Part shown: positions 1 through 6,942 of the stretch, piece by piece
Position numbering within the stretch: the first letter of the stretch is position 1
Layout: the number at the start of each line of letters is the position of its first letter
Assembly: GCA_036263035.1 (NCBI GenBank)
Contig: DATAHR010000052.1
Coordinates: 1 to 13,002, forward strand
From: JAICYJ01 sp036263035
Lineage (GTDB): Bacteria; Actinomycetota; Thermoleophilia; Gaiellales; JAICJC01
DNA length: 13,002 nucleotides
Reading direction: 5' to 3'
Program-made: the position numbers and the translations under genes
The notes under the pieces: generated by a model
Told to the model about the DNA's origin: nothing
Seen by the model: the letters and a program-made list of their open reading frames with translations, nothing else
The model's database searches: none

Positions 1-27
1 CTGCTCGACCAGCTGTGGGTGCGATAG
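1..27 (+). CDS. 3' end of an unidentified + strand gene (partial)
   Basis: In frame 1 the window opens with eight sense codons reading LLDQLWVR and then a TAG stop at 25-27. This would be the C-terminus of a gene entering from the left and converging on the DUF2254 gene, whose stop lies 13 bases further on. Eight codons are far too few to assign a family, and a chance open stretch is quite possible. The only support is plausible residue composition and the neat convergent layout. Confidence 0.35.
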   Translation: MLDQLWVR

Positions 28-40
28 ACCCGCGCGGGAC

Positions 41-1348
41 TTAGCCGATCCGCCGCGCCGCGACGGCTGCCGGCGGGCGCAGAGACGACCGTCCGTCCGC
101 CACGTCCGCGCCGGAGCCGAGGCCCTGCGCATCGGGCACCAGGGCCGCGCGGATGTCGTCCTCGTCGTCCAGGGCGCGCCGTACTCCGGCTGCGAGCAGA
201 CGCAGCTGGCGGTCAAGCGGGGCGTGGCGATCGTCCGGCGCCACCGTTTTCAAGTCCTCGATGGCGGCGCACATGCGGCGCGTGACCTGGGGGTAGGCGA
301 CGCCCGCGAGGCGGATCTCGTCGAAGGCGAGCCGGACCCAGCCGTCCCATGTCAGCGTCCGCACGGTGAGCCGGACGGTGCCGGTGCTGTCGCGATGCTC
401 GCCGGACGGCAGTGGCCGGTCCGCCATCTGCCGCAGGCAGTCGTGGAGGCGATTCACGACCTGAACTGCGCTGGTCGCGTCGTTGGAGCTGGTGCCGAGC
501 GCGCGCTGGGCGACGTCGACCAGCTTGCGGAAGCCGTATGCGGGGTCACCCTTGTGCGTGCGCTCGTTGTCCAGCGCCACCCGTGAACGGATCGCCCGGG
601 CATCGAGCCGGCTGGCGTCGCCGTGAATCCGAACGAGTGGGCTGCCCCGCATCAGGAAGTCGCCCATCATCGGCACGAGCTCGAGCGTGCAGTCGGCGCG
701 CCGCGCCAGATCCACCAGCCCGCCCTCGTCGACGTGGATCAGGTTCCCTGCCGCGGTGGACATGATTACCGAGCCGTCGCCGGCCTGACGCTCCGGTGAT
801 CCGTGACGTTCATCCAGCTGGGTGCGCAGCTCGTCGCCGACCAGATCGATCAGGCCGCCGATACGAAGCTGCTGCGCCGCGTGGTGGACGAACACGACCA
901 ACGCCGCCGAGCTGGCCGCAACCAGGACGAACGCCGTCAGCACCGTGACGCCGGGTGTTGGGTCGCCGCCCGGCCCGGTGCCGATCGCGCGGAGAGAGAA
1001 GATGGCAAACGTGAAGGTCGCGCCGAACAGGGCAACCGCCACCTGGCTGCCGCGGTCGTCCAGCAGCGCCCGCACGATCCGGGGGGAGAACTGGCCCATC
1101 GCCAGCTGAACCGCCACCAGCGTGATCGTCAGCACGATCGAGGTCAGCGTCACGACCGACGTTGCGATCGTGGCCAGGATGGTGCTGGCATCCGACGGAC
1201 TGCCCACCAGAGGCTGGGTGACGAGCGAGTGGAGGTGCCGGTCGATCGCAACCGTCACCACCGATAGGCCGGCACCCGCCAGGATGCCGAGCAGGGGAAT
1301 CACCCAGAGCCGTCGGCCGAGTGCATGCCTGATGCGGAACCCGAGCAT
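41..1348 (-). CDS. DUF2254 family membrane protein
   Basis: Predicted inner-membrane protein of 435 residues; the family's molecular function is not established. Four hydrophobic segments lie near residues 14-35, 57-84, 101-118 and 133-154, followed by a soluble C-terminal part of about 270 residues. Family hallmarks are the QFSPRIVR motif just after segment 2 (86-93) and the stretch DPAYGFRKLVDVAQRAL followed by ND and TSAV (268-294). I start at the ATG at 1346-1348, which directly precedes the first membrane segment. The frame is open about 100 bases further upstream, but that part is Arg/Gly-rich, not protein-like, and overlaps the ATPase gene. The gene follows the transporter ATPase by 50 bases on the same strand, so it may be read through from that operon, though nothing links the functions. 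The Shine-Dalgarno signal is weak. The family assignment is firm, the start less so. Confidence 0.88.
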   Translation of the reverse strand: MLGFRIRHALGRRLWVIPLLGILAGAGLSVVTVAIDRHLHSLVTQPLVGSPSDASTILATIATSVVTLTSIVLTITLVAVQLAMGQFSPRIVRALLDDRGSQVAVALFGATFTFAIFSLRAIGTGPGGDPTPGVTVLTAFVLVAASSAALVVFVHHAAQQLRIGGLIDLVGDELRTQLDERHGSPERQAGDGSVIMSTAAGNLIHVDEGGLVDLARRADCTLELVPMMGDFLMRGSPLVRIHGDASRLDARAIRSRVALDNERTHKGDPAYGFRKLVDVAQRALGTSSNDATSAVQVVNRLHDCLRQMADRPLPSGEHRDSTGTVRLTVRTLTWDGWVRLAFDEIRLAGVAYPQVTRRMCAAIEDLKTVAPDDRHAPLDRQLRLLAAGVRRALDDEDDIRAALVPDAQGLGSGADVADGRSSLRPPAAVAARRIG

Positions 1349-1398
1349 GCGTGCCCAGCTACCCCGTGACACCTGCCGCAAATCACGCGCCTGACGGC

Positions 1399-2421
1399 CT
1401 ACCCGGTCTCGACCACCTCCGGCTGGTGCGGCGAGGGCGGCGCCGTCCAAGCGAAGTGGCAGGCGGCCACGTGCGCGCCGCCGGACGGACCGGCCGCCAG
1501 CGCCGGATCGTCCTCGCGGCAGACCTGCTGTGCGAGCGGGCAGCGCGGATGGAATCGGCAGCCCTTGGGCGGGTCGATCGGGCTGGGCGGATCCCCGACC
1601 ATGGCCGGCGCCTGCGAGGCGCGGCCGGGCACCAAACGCGGCACCGCCTTCAGCAGCCCCTGCGTGTAGGGATGACGGGGATTCGCGAACAGCTCGGCCG
1701 TGGGCGCCGTCTCCACGATCCGGCCCAGGTACATCACCGAGACCCGGTCACAGACGTGACGCACCACCGCCATGTTGTGGGCGATGAACAGCATGGTCAG
1801 CCCCAGCTGTGTGCGCAGATCGTCGAGCAGGTTCAGCACCGTTGCCTGCACCGACACGTCGAGCGCCGACACCGGCTCGTCGGCCACCAGCAGCTCCGGC
1901 TCGAGCGCCAGCGCGCGGGCGACGGACACACGCTGGCGCTGGCCGCCGGAGAACTGGCGGGGATGCGCGTCCAGCGACCTCGCTCCCAGCCCAACCAGAT
2001 CCATCAGCTCGCGGCAGCGCTCGTCGACGCGCTCGCGCGGCACCATGCGGTGCACCCGCAGCACCTCCGAAAGCGTCTGGCGAACGGTCATCCGCGGGTT
2101 CAGCGAGGAGTAGGGATCCTGGAACACCATCTGCATCCGGCGGCGCTGGGCGCGGTCGCGGTCCGCGCGGAGCGGCTGGCCCTCCCACAGCACCTCGCCC
2201 GCGGTCGGCCGGTACAGGCCGACGATGCAGCGGCCGAGCGTCGACTTCCCGCAGCCGGACTCGCCGACCAGGCCGAGCACCTCCCCCCGCGCGACCTCGA
2301 GGTCGACGCCGGCCACCGCCTGCACCACATCGGGTGGCTGCCGGCGCAGCTTGCGCGCCAGCGTGTCGGCGACCACGAAGTGCATCTCCAGGCCGCGCAC
2401 GGCCATCAGCGGCTCAGACAC
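1399..2421 (-). CDS. Dpp/Opp-type ABC transporter ATP-binding protein, second ATPase (DppF/OppF-like)
   Basis: Cytoplasmic ATPase of a peptide/nickel-type importer, 340 residues, the usual length. In order: Walker A GESGCGKST (53-61), Q-loop Gln101 in VFQDPYSSLNP, signature FSGGQRQR (157-164), Walker B LLVADE (177-182), D-loop SALD (185-188), switch His215 and the oligopeptide-transporter C-terminal extension NPRHPYTQGLL (247-257). Cys288, Cys294, Cys301 and Cys321 form the CX5CX6CXnC pattern seen in this family, which in some members binds an iron-sulfur cluster. The GTG start at 2419-2421 overlaps the preceding ATPase gene by 8 bases. An in-frame ATG at 2404-2406 (Met6) is an alternative, and neither has a strong ribosome site. 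It is the last transporter gene of the operon and should pair with the upstream ATPase as a heterodimer. The family is certain; the substrate is unknown. Confidence 0.95.
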   Translation of the reverse strand: MSEPLMAVRGLEMHFVVADTLARKLRRQPPDVVQAVAGVDLEVARGEVLGLVGESGCGKSTLGRCIVGLYRPTAGEVLWEGQPLRADRDRAQRRRMQMVFQDPYSSLNPRMTVRQTLSEVLRVHRMVPRERVDERCRELMDLVGLGARSLDAHPRQFSGGQRQRVSVARALALEPELLVADEPVSALDVSVQATVLNLLDDLRTQLGLTMLFIAHNMAVVRHVCDRVSVMYLGRIVETAPTAELFANPRHPYTQGLLKAVPRLVPGRASQAPAMVGDPPSPIDPPKGCRFHPRCPLAQQVCREDDPALAAGPSGGAHVAACHFAWTAPPSPHQPEVVETG

Positions 2422-3433
2422 CCGTGATCACCGGCTGCTCGCGCACCGACTCGGCCGCGCGGTCGGGGTGGATGCAGGCACTGGCGCGGTCACCCTCCAG
2501 CGGCAGCAGCGGCTTGCGGCCCTCGAGGCAATCGTCCTCGGCGAACGGGCAGCGGGGAGCGAATCGACAGCCCGGCGGCGGCGCCACCAGATCGGGCGGC
2601 GAGCCGGGGATCGAGTCGAGCACATCGCGGACGTCGACGGGGTCGGGCACCGAGCGCAGCAGCCCCAGCGTGTAGGGATGCCGCGGCTGGTGAAACACCT
2701 CGTGCACCGTCCCGGCCTCGACCACCTCGCCGGCGTACATCACGGCCAGCGTCTGGCAGGTCTGGGCGATCACGGCCAGATCGTGGGTGACGAACACGAT
2801 GCTCATTCCGAGCTCCTCGCGGAGCCGGAGCAGCAGCTTCAGGATCTGATCCTGGATCGTGACGTCAAGCGCAGTGGTCGGCTCGTCGCACAGGATCAGC
2901 TGCGGCTCACACGAGAGCGCGATCGCGATCATGACGCGCTGGCGCATGCCGCCGGACAGCTCGTGCGGGTAGGACTGCGAGCGGCGCACGGGGTCGGGGA
3001 TGCCGACCAGCTGCATCAGCTCGATCGCCCGCTCGCGCGCCTTGCGGCGGCCGTAACCGAGGTGCGCATAGGGCCCCTCGGCGATCTGGGCGCCCACCTT
3101 CATGACGGGGTTCAGGGCCGTCATCGGCTCCTGGAAGATCATGGCAATGCCCCTGCCGCGCAGCTCACGGATGCGCGAGGCGCGGGCGGTGGCCAGATCC
3201 TCGCCCGCGAACAGCACCTGACCGCCGGTGATCTCGGCCGGCCGCGGCAGCAGGCCCATCACCGCCCGAAGCGTCATGCTCTTGCCACACCCCGATTCGC
3301 CCACGAGCCCCATCGCCCCGCCCACGCCGACGGTGAACGAGGCGCCGTCCACGGCCCGCACGGTGCCCCTGCTGAGCGGGATCCGCACCTGCAGGTCGCG
3401 CACCTCGAGCAGCGGGGCAGCCGGTTCGCTCAC
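2414..3433 (-). CDS. Dpp/Opp-type ABC transporter ATP-binding protein, first ATPase (DppD/OppD-like)
   Basis: Cytoplasmic ATPase of 339 residues, partner of the downstream ATPase. Motifs: Walker A GESGCGKS (45-52), Q-loop Gln101 in IFQEPMTALNPV, signature LSGGMRQR (159-166, the Met variant typical of DppD/OppD), Walker B LILCDE (179-184), switch His217 and the extension QPRHPYTLGLL (249-259). Cys289, Cys295, Cys302 and Cys320 repeat the C-terminal four-Cys pattern. The start is GTG at 3431-3433, which overlaps the permease C stop in a GTGA junction (4 bases) and has GAGG six bases upstream. The frame runs open to 3529, but that part is antisense-like Arg-rich sequence inside the permease gene and is not used. 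The overlap implies translational coupling with permease C. Confidence 0.95.
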   Translation of the reverse strand: MSEPAAPLLEVRDLQVRIPLSRGTVRAVDGASFTVGVGGAMGLVGESGCGKSMTLRAVMGLLPRPAEITGGQVLFAGEDLATARASRIRELRGRGIAMIFQEPMTALNPVMKVGAQIAEGPYAHLGYGRRKARERAIELMQLVGIPDPVRRSQSYPHELSGGMRQRVMIAIALSCEPQLILCDEPTTALDVTIQDQILKLLLRLREELGMSIVFVTHDLAVIAQTCQTLAVMYAGEVVEAGTVHEVFHQPRHPYTLGLLRSVPDPVDVRDVLDSIPGSPPDLVAPPPGCRFAPRCPFAEDDCLEGRKPLLPLEGDRASACIHPDRAAESVREQPVITGV

Positions 3434-4299
3434 TCCGGCCTCATCAGGTCGTTGACGCCGTCGGCCAGCAGCGACAGGCCCAGCCCGGTGAGGACGACAC
3501 ACAATCCGGGGAAGACGGAAAGCTGCCACTTGGTCGTGATGAAGTTCTGGCCGCCGGCGATCATGTCGCCCCAGTCGGGGGTGGGCGGCTGGATGCCGAG
3601 GCCGAGGTAGCCAAGCGTGACGATTGCCGCGAGCGACAGGATGATGTCCGACATGGCGAAGATCACGGCCTGCATGATCACGTTGGGCAGCAGGTGGCGG
3701 ACGATGATGCGGGAGTCCCGCAGCCCCGCCACCTTGGCCGCCTCCACGTATTCACGGCGTTTGGCGACGAGGATCTCGGCTCTGATGATGCGTGTGTAGG
3801 ACACCCAGCCGACGAACGTGATGGCGATGTAGATCGACCGCTCACCTGGGCCGAGCACGAACGACATGGCGATGATCAGCACGTAGAACGGAAACGCCAC
3901 CACGACGTTCACCAGGTAGGCAATCAACATGTCGAGCTTGCCGCCGTAGTAGCCGGCCAGGCTGCCCAGCGTGGTGCCGATCAGGAACGGCAGCAGCACC
4001 GCCAGGAAACCCACCTTCAGGTCGACGCGGCCGGCGTAGACCAGCCGCGACCAGACGTCGCGGCCGAGCTGGTCGGTGCCCAGCCAGTGCTGCGACGACG
4101 ACCCCGACAGCGTGTGGTGGAGGTCCTGCGCCGTCGGCGAGTAGCGGGTCACCAGCGGCGCCGCCAGCGCCAGCCCGATCAGCGTGCCCAGGATCAGCAG
4201 GCCGGCCACGAACGAGGGCGTTCGGTACCAGCGCCCGGCGAAGCCACGGCCCCTGTCCTCAACCAGGCTGGTCGCCGGTTCGAGTGCAGCGCTCGCCAT
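3430..4299 (-). CDS. ABC transporter permease, DppC/OppC-like
   Basis: Inner-membrane permease subunit of 289 residues that forms the translocation channel with the B permease. It has an N-terminal cytoplasmic stretch and a first membrane helix near 29-50. The family segment HWLGTDQLGRDVWSRLVYAGR spans 71-91, and five further hydrophobic helices follow. The EAA coupling loop, EAAKVAGLRDSRIIVRHLLP, begins at residue 186 and contacts the ATPases. The PPTPDWG motif near the C-terminus is typical of DppC. The ATG at 4297-4299 shares one base with the stop of permease B (TGATG junction), and GAGG lies about nine bases upstream. A longer reading of this frame, to 5055, is only the shadow of permease B. 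The 3' end overlaps the next ATPase by four bases. Confidence 0.95.
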   Translation of the reverse strand: MASAALEPATSLVEDRGRGFAGRWYRTPSFVAGLLILGTLIGLALAAPLVTRYSPTAQDLHHTLSGSSSQHWLGTDQLGRDVWSRLVYAGRVDLKVGFLAVLLPFLIGTTLGSLAGYYGGKLDMLIAYLVNVVVAFPFYVLIIAMSFVLGPGERSIYIAITFVGWVSYTRIIRAEILVAKRREYVEAAKVAGLRDSRIIVRHLLPNVIMQAVIFAMSDIILSLAAIVTLGYLGLGIQPPTPDWGDMIAGGQNFITTKWQLSVFPGLCVVLTGLGLSLLADGVNDLMRPE

Positions 4300-5243
4300 C
4301 AGTCGAACCTCACCCGCGGATCCAGCATGGCGTGGACGATGTCGGTGAGCAGGTTGATCAGCACCACCAGGATCGCGAACACCAGCGCGATTGCCTGCAC
4401 CACCGTGAAGTCGCGCTGGAAGATCGCGGCGAGCATCAGCTGCCCGATGCCGGGCAGCGCGAACACCTGCTCGACCACCAGCGTGCCTCCCACCAGGTAG
4501 GCGATGTTCAGACCAAGCACCGTGACCATCGAGATGACGCCGTTTCGGAGCGCGTGCTTGATCATCACCCGCCGTTCGGGGATGCCCTTTGCGCGGGCGG
4601 TGGTGACGTAGTCGGCTTGCAGCACCTCGAGCAGGCTGGCGCGCAGGCTGCGGATCAGGATCGGCGAGATGAACAGCGCGACCGTCAGCGACGGCAGGAT
4701 CATCGAACGGACGTGTCCGGTGAAGCCGTGGCCGTAGCCGCCGACAGGGAACACCCGGCCCAGGTTGAGCGCGAACAGGATCAGCAGGATGATGCCGGTC
4801 CAGAAGGCCGGCATGCCCAGCCCGATCATCGGCACCACCCGCACGACCTGGTCGCGGGCGCCGTCCGGCTTGCTCGCGGCCAGCATGGCCAGCGGGATCG
4901 CGATCAGCACCGACATCAGCGCCGACAGGAACAGCAGCCACAGCGTCGGCGGCAGCCGGTCCTTGATCAGCTGGGCCACGTCCAGGTTGTAGAACAGCGA
5001 CGTGCCGAGGTCGCCGTGCAGCAGCCGGTTCAGGTAGTCGAGGTACTGCCGCCACAACGGCTGGTCAAGGCCCCACTCCCTGTGCAGGCGGGCGACACCC
5101 TGCGGAGTGGCGTGCACACCGAGCATCGTCCGGGCCGGGTCGCCCGGTACCAGGTGCAGCATGAAGAAGCAGACGAGCGTGCAACCGAAGATCACCGGGA
5201 TCACCTGCAGCAGGCGACTGGCGATATAGCTCAGGCGATCCAC
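4299..5243 (-). CDS. ABC transporter permease, DppB/OppB-like
   Basis: Inner-membrane permease subunit of 314 residues. It starts with a helix at about 10-31 and then carries the family segment HLVPGDPARTMLG (30-42), a periplasmic region with LGLDQPLW-like sequence (WGLDQPLWRQY, 57-67) and GDLGTSL (77-83). Five more hydrophobic helices follow. The EAA loop DYVTTARAKGIPERRVMIKH spans 211-230, and VEQVFALPGIGQL (257-269) is highly characteristic of DppB. The start is GTG at 5241-5243 with ACGGAG seven bases upstream. It lies 31 bases after the binding-protein stop, with no hairpin between, so one transcript is likely. The gene ends in a one-base overlap with permease C. Confidence 0.95.
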   Translation of the reverse strand: MDRLSYIASRLLQVIPVIFGCTLVCFFMLHLVPGDPARTMLGVHATPQGVARLHREWGLDQPLWRQYLDYLNRLLHGDLGTSLFYNLDVAQLIKDRLPPTLWLLFLSALMSVLIAIPLAMLAASKPDGARDQVVRVVPMIGLGMPAFWTGIILLILFALNLGRVFPVGGYGHGFTGHVRSMILPSLTVALFISPILIRSLRASLLEVLQADYVTTARAKGIPERRVMIKHALRNGVISMVTVLGLNIAYLVGGTLVVEQVFALPGIGQLMLAAIFQRDFTVVQAIALVFAILVVLINLLTDIVHAMLDPRVRFD

Positions 5244-5274
5244 GGTGAAACTCCGTTGTCTGCCGGGGCGCCGG

Positions 5275-6837
5275 CTACTGCTTCAGCCAGACGTCCTCCA
5301 TGTGGTAGTTCCCGGTCGGGTAGACCTGGAAGCCCTGCACCTTGTCCGAGGTGGCGTAGCGGTACGGCGAGTAGAACTCGAACACCATGAAGGCATCCTC
5401 CGCCGCCTGCTTCTGGATCTCGCTGTAGAGCTGCTGGCGCTGACCCTTGTCGAAGGTGGACTGCGCCTGGTGCGTCCAGTTGATCACCTGCGGGTTGTTG
5501 TACCAGGTGAAGAACGACTTGGCAGTCGTACCGTCGACCGCGAAGGACACCAGCTCGTCGGGGTCGGCGATGTCCATCGTCCAGTAGGCCGAGGTCATCT
5601 CGTAGTCACCCTTCTGCTGCTGGGCGAACTGCACGCTGGGGTCGACCTGGCGCAGCTTGACGTCGATGTTCAGCTGCTTCAGCGAGTTCTGCAGGATCTG
5701 CGCGATCTGCTGATCCTGGTCGACGCCGCTGCCGACGGACAGCTGGAACGAGAAGCCGTTGGGCACCGATGACTGCGCCAGCTCCTGCTTGGCCTTGTCC
5801 ATGTCGTACTGCAGCCCCGGCGAGTTGGGGTCGTAGTAGGGCACCTGGGGCGGCATGAAGGAGTTGGCCGGCTTGCCGTTGCCGAACAGCACCGACTGGA
5901 TCACCGCGTTCCGGTCGAGCGCGTAGGAGATCGCCCGGCGCACGTGCACGTCGTCGAACGGCTTCACCTTCTCGTTCATGCAGAGGTAGTCCGTGCGCGT
6001 CGACGGGAACAGGTGCATGACCACGCCCGGCGTGTTCTGCAGCTCCTTGATCGACGAGTAGGCGGGGAACTCGTCGATCTGGGCCTGGCCGCCCTTCAGC
6101 TGCAGCTCGCGGGTGTTATCGGCCGGCACCGTCGTCCAGGTGACGCTGTTCAGGTACGGCTTGCCCTTCTGCCAGTAGTTGTCGTTTCGGACAAGCTTGA
6201 TCTCCTGGCCGTGCGTCCAGTGGTCCCACTTGAACGGGCCGGTGCCGATCGGATGCTGGTAGAACTGCTTGGCCGTCTCCCCGGCGTAGTCCTTCGGCAG
6301 CACCGCGTTGTTGAACAGCGCGATGTCGGCGATCAGCGGCGCCCACTTGTACTTGGTGGTGATCACCACCGTCTGCGGGTCGGGCGCCTCCACGGACTTG
6401 ATGGCGCTGTCGATGAAGCCCCAGCCGGTGTTGGGGTCCTTGGCCTTGTCGATCGAGAACTTGACGTCCGCCGAGGTCATGGGCTGGCCGTTGTGGAACT
6501 TCACTCCCTGGCGCAGATGGAAGGTGTAGGTGAGCTTGTCGGGGGACAGGTCGTAGCTGGTCGCGAGCCACGGAATCACGCTCTTGCCGTCGGGGCTGAC
6601 CGTGTAGAGCGTCTCGTACATCTGCTGGAAGATCCAGATCGACTCGTTGTCGAAGACGTTGGTGTTGTCCATGCCCAGCGACTCCTGGGTGCGGGCGATC
6701 ACCAGGTCGCCGCCCTTCTGCGGCGTTCCGGACGACTGGGAGCCACCGCCTCCGCTGTTGCTGCTGCCTCCACCACAACCGAACAGCAGCACCGCGGCCG
6801 CCATCATCGCGATGACCAGCGCCAGACGTCGCTTCAT
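5275..6837 (-). CDS. Extracellular solute-binding lipoprotein, family 5 (SBP_bac_5)
   Basis: Captures the substrate outside the membrane and delivers it to the permease pair; 520 residues, normal for this family. The N-terminus is a lipoprotein signal: MKRR, a hydrophobic core, then the lipobox LLFGC with Cys21 as the lipidated residue, followed by a flexible Gly/Ser-rich linker (22-37). The mature domain opens with GGDLVIA (42-48). It carries the family-5 motif region LTYTFHLRQGVKFHNGQPMT (102-121) followed by SADVKFSIDKAKDP. The ATG at 6835-6837 has a strong ribosome site, AGGAGG at 6844-6849 with six-base spacing. It is the first gene of the importer operon, divergent from the reductase-amidase fusion. 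Family-5 proteins bind peptides, opines, nickel complexes, sugars and other ligands, so the ligand is not predictable here. Confidence 0.95.
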   Translation of the reverse strand: MKRRLALVIAMMAAAVLLFGCGGGSSNSGGGGSQSSGTPQKGGDLVIARTQESLGMDNTNVFDNESIWIFQQMYETLYTVSPDGKSVIPWLATSYDLSPDKLTYTFHLRQGVKFHNGQPMTSADVKFSIDKAKDPNTGWGFIDSAIKSVEAPDPQTVVITTKYKWAPLIADIALFNNAVLPKDYAGETAKQFYQHPIGTGPFKWDHWTHGQEIKLVRNDNYWQKGKPYLNSVTWTTVPADNTRELQLKGGQAQIDEFPAYSSIKELQNTPGVVMHLFPSTRTDYLCMNEKVKPFDDVHVRRAISYALDRNAVIQSVLFGNGKPANSFMPPQVPYYDPNSPGLQYDMDKAKQELAQSSVPNGFSFQLSVGSGVDQDQQIAQILQNSLKQLNIDVKLRQVDPSVQFAQQQKGDYEMTSAYWTMDIADPDELVSFAVDGTTAKSFFTWYNNPQVINWTHQAQSTFDKGQRQQLYSEIQKQAAEDAFMVFEFYSPYRYATSDKVQGFQVYPTGNYHMEDVWLKQ

Positions 6838-6843
6838 CTCGAA

Positions 6844-6849
6844 CCTCCT
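6844..6849 (-). promoter_or_regulatory. Strong Shine-Dalgarno of the binding-protein gene
   Basis: AGGAGG on the - strand, six bases before the ATG at 6837. It is the best ribosome site in the window and fits the need for more binding protein than permease. Confidence 0.8.
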
Positions 6850-6863
6850 GGACCTTGACGGGG

Positions 6864-6881
6864 ACCGCCGGAGCGGGCGGT
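6864..6881. promoter_or_regulatory. ACCGCC-N6-GGCGGT inverted repeat in the divergent spacer
   Basis: A perfect 6-base dyad with a 6-base centre sits in the 105-base spacer between the importer operon and the divergent reductase-amidase gene. It could be an operator for a regulator controlling both directions, or a hairpin in the 5' leader of the binding-protein mRNA, 26 bases before its start codon. GC-rich dyads this short also arise by chance. I see no convincing -35/-10 pair on either strand; CATACT on the - strand at 6883-6888 is a weak -10 candidate. Confidence 0.3.
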
Positions 6882-6930
6882 GAGTATGTCAGAGCCTGGG
6901 GGGGCCGGTCTAGAGGCACAGGGCACACGG

Positions 6931-6936
6931 TAGGAT
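6931..6936 (+). promoter_or_regulatory. TAGGAT before the fusion gene: ribosome site or -10 box
   Basis: TAGGAT ends six bases before the ATG at 6943. It holds AGGA with seven-base spacing, suitable as a Shine-Dalgarno. The same bases resemble a -10 hexamer placed so that transcription would start at or next to the ATG, giving a leaderless mRNA. No TTGACA-like -35 is seen 17 bases upstream, so the ribosome-site reading is slightly preferred. Confidence 0.35.
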
Positions 6937-6942
6937 CGCCCG

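Noticed and set aside
29..38. CCCGCGCGGG palindrome as a bidirectional terminator between the first two genes
   Set aside because: There is no room for a loop beyond a very short stem and no T-run; GC palindromes of this size are common by chance here.
1351..3610. Long + strand open frames opposite the two ATPase genes
   Set aside because: They mirror the antisense of well-conserved ATPase sequence and are His/Arg/Gln-rich with no recognisable protein features.
3430..5055. 541-codon reading of the permease C frame
   Set aside because: Everything upstream of 4299 is an out-of-frame shadow of permease B. The TGATG junction and family alignment fix the start at 4299.
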